A stretch of DNA of 64,000 nucleotides from Pseudeuparius sepicola (Eukaryota > Arthropoda > Insecta > Coleoptera > Anthribidae), in contig OY987299.1 of assembly GCA_963920635.1 (NCBI GenBank), positions 26,986,901 to 27,050,900 of the forward strand, in the 5' to 3' direction. Position 1 is the first letter of the stretch. The number at the start of each line of letters is the position of its first letter. Position numbers and translations under genes: made by a program. Shown piece after piece: positions 59,320 to 64,000 of the stretch. The notes below the pieces were generated by a model. That model was not told the origin of the DNA. It saw only the letters and a list, made by a program, of their open reading frames with translations, and did no database searches.

Positions 59320-60704
59320 TTCCTAAAACTCGGGGTAGGTTTTTATTTATGTGAGATTAGCCAAACAAATGTAGATATAATTTATTTCTACCAAAAAATA
59401 AATTTATTAAAAATTAAAAAAAGACTGAGAACAGCATTTTTAAGATAAAGAAAATGTTTTAGCGGTATTAAATTAAGTTTTTAGCAACTCGTTCAATTTA
59501 TATTAGATCACAGTGTAAATGTTATAAATGCAATACCCTATATTTTCCATTTTTCAAATCTCTACGATTAAAATAATTTAAAATATTGTGTATTTTTTTC
59601 TTTTTTTCTATTCGGAAAAACTTTGTTTCAATATTGTGCCATCAGTTTGTAGCACAGCTCTCCGCTAATAAAGATAGGTGCAAAAATGTTTGCTCCACCA
59701 CAAATGAACATTTTAGAAAATTAACATTTTCCCGTAACTTTTTTTATTGAAATGTGCACTATCTATCCAAGGGGTATTATGCTTTCATAAATAATGCAAA
59801 TATATACCTATAATATGGTTTTGATAAATATATCATCACAGAAGATAGAATTAGCCAAAATCTATTGCAAAGTCGTTACATTTAGCAAATTTTTTTTAGT
59901 TATAAACCCTGCATTTGCAATTGCATGTATGTTTGTCGCGGTTAGAATCACAGAACCTATTTTACAGTCCTTGAGCCTTGACAAAATTTTCCTGATTTTT
60001 TTCATGTACAGCAAAATTGGATTATTCTATACTTCAAAAGCCGTTTCTGCACCATGTGAAATGATATATATTTTTTTCTGCCATACCTATATGCAGTTTT
60101 TCGGATTTAGCCAGGAAGTTTTGCCTTAGGAGCCATATCTGTAGATTCAGCAGCATACAACAATGATATTTGCGAAATGTTAAGGTGATTTGCTGTTTAT
60201 AAGTAAATTAAGCTTATTACAGACCCAGACCAGAATGGGCGATGAGGAATGCATCAGGGACTTATTTGAATATATTGGAAATCCCACCGGTCAGTGCTAG
60301 CTGGGGTGACTTATCAGTAGTTTATCTACATTCAAATAATTTAACTGTACCCACACAGAAAAACTATTTTTCCTGCTCCCTCCCCCGTAAGTTCACTTTA
60401 CATGCTCGCCAACAGGTCCGAAAGTGAAATGTTCGAGGTGCCCTGTTGCTAGGTACAAAAAGTGGTTGCTAGGTACAAAAAGTATTGCCTAGCAACGATG
60501 CAGCATTTATGCAGCAAGGACCTTAAAACCAATAAAATATATACTTGTAGCAACTTGAAAACTGGCATCTTTAATATGTTTGACATCGATTGTTTTATAA
60601 ACTGGTTTTGATCAAAAAGAATACGAATTATGACAAAGAAAAATTAAGAATATGGATATATTTTTCAGTGTCAAATAATATCGCTAATAGCAAACTCAAG
60701 CAGC
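59320..60704. other. Downstream of PDE12, no supported gene
   Basis: AT-rich; an open stretch at 59794-60129 is hydrophobic but low-complexity and not supported. Confidence 0.4.
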
Positions 60705-60787
60705 AGTGAACGTAGCGCTGGGTTTAAAGCGTCCGGATACTAAACCGTAGGTCACAGGTTCGAGTCCCACACAAAACCCTTTTTTTT
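60705..60787 (+). ncRNA. tRNA-like Pol III module (tRNA pseudogene or SINE head)
   Basis: An A-box-like TAGCGCTGGG (60713-60722) and a perfect B box GGTTCGAGTCC (60757-60767) are spaced as in tRNA genes, and eight T follow 13 bp later (60780-60787). The T stem and anticodon stem do not pair well, so this is not a functional tRNA. Confidence 0.4.
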
Positions 60788-60789
60788 AT

Positions 60790-61220
60790 TATCGCTGCAT
60801 TCTACTTATATTTATTACTGATTTTAATTTTTAGTAATTGAACAATGGTTATTTTGAATATTCTTACACAATCTACTCCATAGTGTTTAATTAAAGGCAG
60901 TGGCTATTTATACATCCAACGTCAAGGCCAACGATAAAGACAGGCTATGGCGCTAACATATAATCGCGTAGTCACATGACCAACCTAGTCTTATTATAAT
61001 AATAAACGGAACCTTTGGAGATAAGTAGAGAAAACAAATTTCGTAATATATACTTCTATTTTTTTACTTTTATTGCCATACAGATGTACAAACATAAAGA
61101 AAACTAGGACTGGATAAATAAAACACCCTTTATTTTTTAAGTTTTTTATTTTTCTTTCATTTTCCAATTTGGCTTTTGAATCATTTGAGTCATTTTGCTT
61201 TTTAACAAAATTATTTATCA
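60790..61220. other. No gene seen
   Basis: A lone end of the 5038-6177 family (GTGGCTATTTATACATCCAA) lies at about 60900. Confidence 0.4.
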
Positions 61221-62490
61221 TTATTCTACAAGCCGTAAAATTAATAGTAACCAATTTGTCAAATACACTCTCATCTCATTATAAACGCAAACTTCGTGAA
61301 TATCTTGTTCTTGTATAATATATTTCTCAAGAGCTATGCAACAAAGTTTGTGAAGTTTTGAGAGTTGATTATGACCACTTAAAAATATGTTACAGAATTT
61401 ATCACATATTTTTTGTAGTGTATACCAAGCAATTGAAACGGAAACTAATGCTATTTCGGATGGTAACAATAGTTTACCTCTATCTAGTTCTAGAGTTAAA
61501 TCGGTGGGTATATCTAATTCTAGTTCTTTATCAGATTGGAGCCAATCATTACAAAACTGACAGTTTTTATTTCTCAAATTTTTGTGTACAGCGTACCGCG
61601 CAATTAAACTAGAATATTGAGTTTATCTTTAGAGACAATCTAACGAAAATGAAAAATCGTAAAACGGATCTATGTTTGCTAATTCGTCCCGAGATTGATC
61701 GTCACATGGAAGTGATGGAAGCAGTGTTTTTAAAGGTATATCTTTATTTGAACAAGTTAAAATAAACTACTTTTAAATCTAATCTTCCTTTCACTCTCTA
61801 ATACTTGCATGTAACTAATGTACTAAGTTGTCTATAATATCCGAACCAACCTTCGAGCACAACATTTTGGAATTTACTTAATAACAGGTAATCGGTTGAA
61901 TATTTAGATAAAAATATAAGGTATGAGTCGTAAAAATGTATCAGTACTATGTATTAGAGATTGAAAAGTTTGTGCTGAGAGTGATTCAGAAATAGGTACA
62001 GGTAGCTTCCAATTTTTTAGCCAGAGTGACAATTTTTTTTAAATACTCTATTTGTAATTCACTACTAGATCTTATTGGTTCTCGATATTCATCATTGAAT
62101 CTTTTTCCTTCCAAAGCACTTTTCACATTAACAATCTTCCACCATTTAATAAAAATGTTTAAGAACATGCAAGTTTCATCGACCTTAGAAAATAACTCTA
62201 TATTATCTTTACTAACGCATTTCAGTGCAGCAACATTTTTTTCATTAAAAGGCTAGTCGCGTACCTTTTGCTTTTAAATTGACGAGGGATAAAGTACTTT
62301 GTATGATAGTAGATGAGCTAATTTTACCTACAAGTAAAGATTTTTCAAATTCATACAAATTTTCGAGGTGTTACAAATAAACTTTCTGTATTAAGGTCAA
62401 AATCTGGGAATACTAGTTGACAGTTGTCTGTTCTTTTGCTAATCCAGTTATTGCGTATACATTTCAAAATATGAACAGAATCAAAAAAAG

Positions 62491-63729
62491 CCTGCAGATT
62501 GGTGGAGAACATTACCTCAAATTTACAAACTAGAAACAGCGCCGGTCTGATTTTGCTAGACATAGCAAAAGCCTTTGACAAGGTGTGGCATTGGGGACTG
62601 ATCTACAAGATGCTCCAGGGGGGTTTCTCAGTCCCCACTGTCCGCTTTGTTAAGGGTTTTATCACAGGCAGAAAATTTTGTGTAAAAATTGATAACAAAA
62701 ATTCCGATTTTCGTGAAATTCAAGCAGGCGTACCGCAGGGCTCGGTCTTAGGCCCAATTCTGTACTCAGTTTATATTAGCGATTTGACGTCGTACCCGAA
62801 TACGCAGGTTTTTCTTTATGCGGACGATACTGCGATTCTAGCTGTAGACAAAAGTCTTGGGTTTGTTAAATCTTTCCTGCAACGAGCAGTGAACTCGATC
62901 TCGGAATACTTTATTAAATGGAAAATTAAGGTCAATGAGAGGAAAACTCAGGCCATTCTTATTACCAAAAAACGGGACATACCAAATTTAGAGCGTGTTA
63001 CTATTAATCAGACTGCCCTAGATTGGAGTAATGAAGCGGTATACCTAGGCATAACCCTAGATAAACGTTTAACTTGGCTTCCGCATATCAATTCCCGAAT
63101 AAGGAAAGCTAAAGCAGCCATGTCCAAATTATATCCTCTCTTGGCCAGCAACTCTAAACTCAATGTCCAGAGTAAAATTTTAATTTATACTCAGGTAATT
63201 AGACCCGCCCTCTTGTACGCTAGCACCGCCTGGTGTTTTGCGGCTCAAACACAAATTAAAAAGATCCAAATAATACAAAACAAATGCCTTCGCATGGCGG
63301 TGGGAGCGGAATGGTACGTGACAAATAAAACCATACACAATGACCTCAATATACCTTACGCGAATATATTAGGACCCACGGACGCAAAATTTACGAACTT
63401 ATTATTCCAAACCATCCTAACCGACTACTGACAGACGTTTGTACTTACGAACTTAACCCCAGATTACCCCATAAGAGACCTAGACACTTTATCGATATAG
63501 ATGACGTATGACAATAACAATGACCCTTATTAAAAAAATTACCTACATGTTATTCTTTAGATTTTAACATAATGTAAAAAGCACACGCAAAAACTCATAT
63601 AGGAGGTAGCCATCCCTCCATGTACCGTCTCTCTTTGTTTTTTCTTGATTATTGTTTAAAATTATTCGGGGAACAGGGCGCAAGTGCGCCGACCTCATTA
63701 GGACAAATTAGAAAATGGAATCAAAAATT
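62491..63729 (+). mobile_element. 5'-truncated jockey-like LINE
   Basis: It begins abruptly inside the reverse transcriptase and ends in an A-rich tail. AAAAAAAG precedes it (62483-62490) and follows it (63730-63737), a likely target duplication. Joined across the insertion, the P-type frame is continuous. Confidence 0.75.
62499..63431 (+). pseudogene. Reverse transcriptase of the LINE, C-terminal 310 codons
   Basis: Seen: LLDIAKAFDKVWH, then AGVPQGSVLGPILYS and FLYADDTAIL (the YADD active site), then the thumb region (YLGITLDKRLTW, ALLYASTAWC). The endonuclease and the N-terminal RT are missing because of truncation at 62491, so no functional enzyme results. The frame itself is free of stops, implying a fairly recent insertion. 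The stop at 63431 is followed by about 300 bp of 3' UTR. Confidence 0.85.
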
Positions 63730-64000
63730 AAAAAAAGTAGTCTATGGAGTGTTTAAGGGGTGGATATGGATAATGCTGGGTTGTAAAATAAGATTTGGAC
63801 AAAACAGTTCAAAGACTTTTTTGTTGACAGCATTGTTATCAGATATGAAACTTATAACTATAAAACCAATATTTTCTAATTCTTGCAACACATTTGTGAC
63901 AAGGGATTTTAAATTGCACAGGTATTAGAGTAGCTACATCCCTATATTTGAAAAAAATACTCAAAACCATAAAAACCTGTACTGTTTTTACTAATTTAAT

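Larger units (their letters stand above)
61221..63920 (-). pseudogene. Decayed P-type transposase, split by a LINE
   Basis: Minus-strand pieces in order: 63900-63740 (LQELENIGF, SFISDNNAVNKKVFELF), then, after the LINE, 62487-62350 (FFDSVHILKCIRNNW, then a Phe-Pro-Asp-Phe), 62345-61986 (LYEFEKSLL, VAALKCVSKDN, NIFIKWWKIVNVKS) and 61577-61221 (CQFCNDW, ELDRGKLLLPSEIAL). These are successive landmarks of the P/THAP9-type transposases found widely in insects. Stops and frameshifts separate them. It is clearly not the same family member as the palindrome at 10681-19993. Confidence 0.6.

Noticed and set aside
59794..60129. 111-codon hydrophobic frame
   Set aside because: AT-rich, Phe/Ile-biased, no motif, no splice or promoter context.
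60705..60779. Functional tRNA gene
   Set aside because: The T stem has three mismatches and the anticodon stem does not pair; kept only as tRNA-like.
62351..62581. One continuous minus-strand protein across 62490
   Set aside because: Its N-terminal part is antisense LINE sequence; only the part below 62490 belongs to the P-type remnant.

Overview
The window is AT-rich animal nuclear DNA, very probably from an insect. Evidence: split genes with GT-AG introns, a Dispatched-type Hedgehog-release protein, PDE12, a brambleberry-type protein, and a dense load of Tc1/mariner-like, hAT, PIF/Harbinger, P-superfamily, Ty3/gypsy and non-LTR elements. The order of insect cannot be fixed by eye. No bacterial genes, CRISPR arrays, rRNA or intact tRNA were seen.

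Layout. (1) 1-20527: a minus-strand gene. Four phase-compatible exons lie at 1-3617. A two-exon THAP domain at 20053-20527 ends in the phase that the first of those exons needs, so these may be one THAP gene with a huge, transposon-filled intron. Its introns hold a foldback element (247-1797) with a TTAA-element inside, a small inverted-repeat element, a PIF/Harbinger remnant (2479-3270), a broken plus-strand THAP gene (4343-4651), a long-TIR element (5038-6177), and a P-superfamily palindrome (10681-19993). The palindrome has one end-to-end copy on the plus strand (15123-19993) and a second copy on the minus strand lacking its 5' end (10681-14743). (2) 20800-25200: another TTAA element, a hairpin and gene-free DNA. 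(3) 25349-28486: the dispatched coding exon, minus strand. (4) 29250-34818: nested elements, including a young gypsy-type retrotransposon (29970-34645) with apparently identical LTRs, a 5-bp target duplication and one homopolymer frameshift. (5) 34840-38038: a long-TIR element and two hAT elements, one still encoding a BED finger. (6) 38456-48449: brambleberry, minus strand, five exons; its 7.4-kb intron is packed with elements and its last exon has an in-frame TGA. (7) 49594-59316: PDE12, plus strand, six exons, with a 7.2-kb intron full of repeats. (8) 60700-64000: a tRNA-like Pol III module, then a decayed P-type transposase split by a 5'-truncated LINE.

The host genes look unrelated to each other (Hedgehog release, nuclear-envelope fusion, mitochondrial RNA deadenylation). 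What links the window is repeated THAP/P-superfamily material: at least four separate THAP or P modules in 64 kb. Coordinates of exons and element ends were read by eye from splice signals and repeat boundaries and may be off by a few bases.
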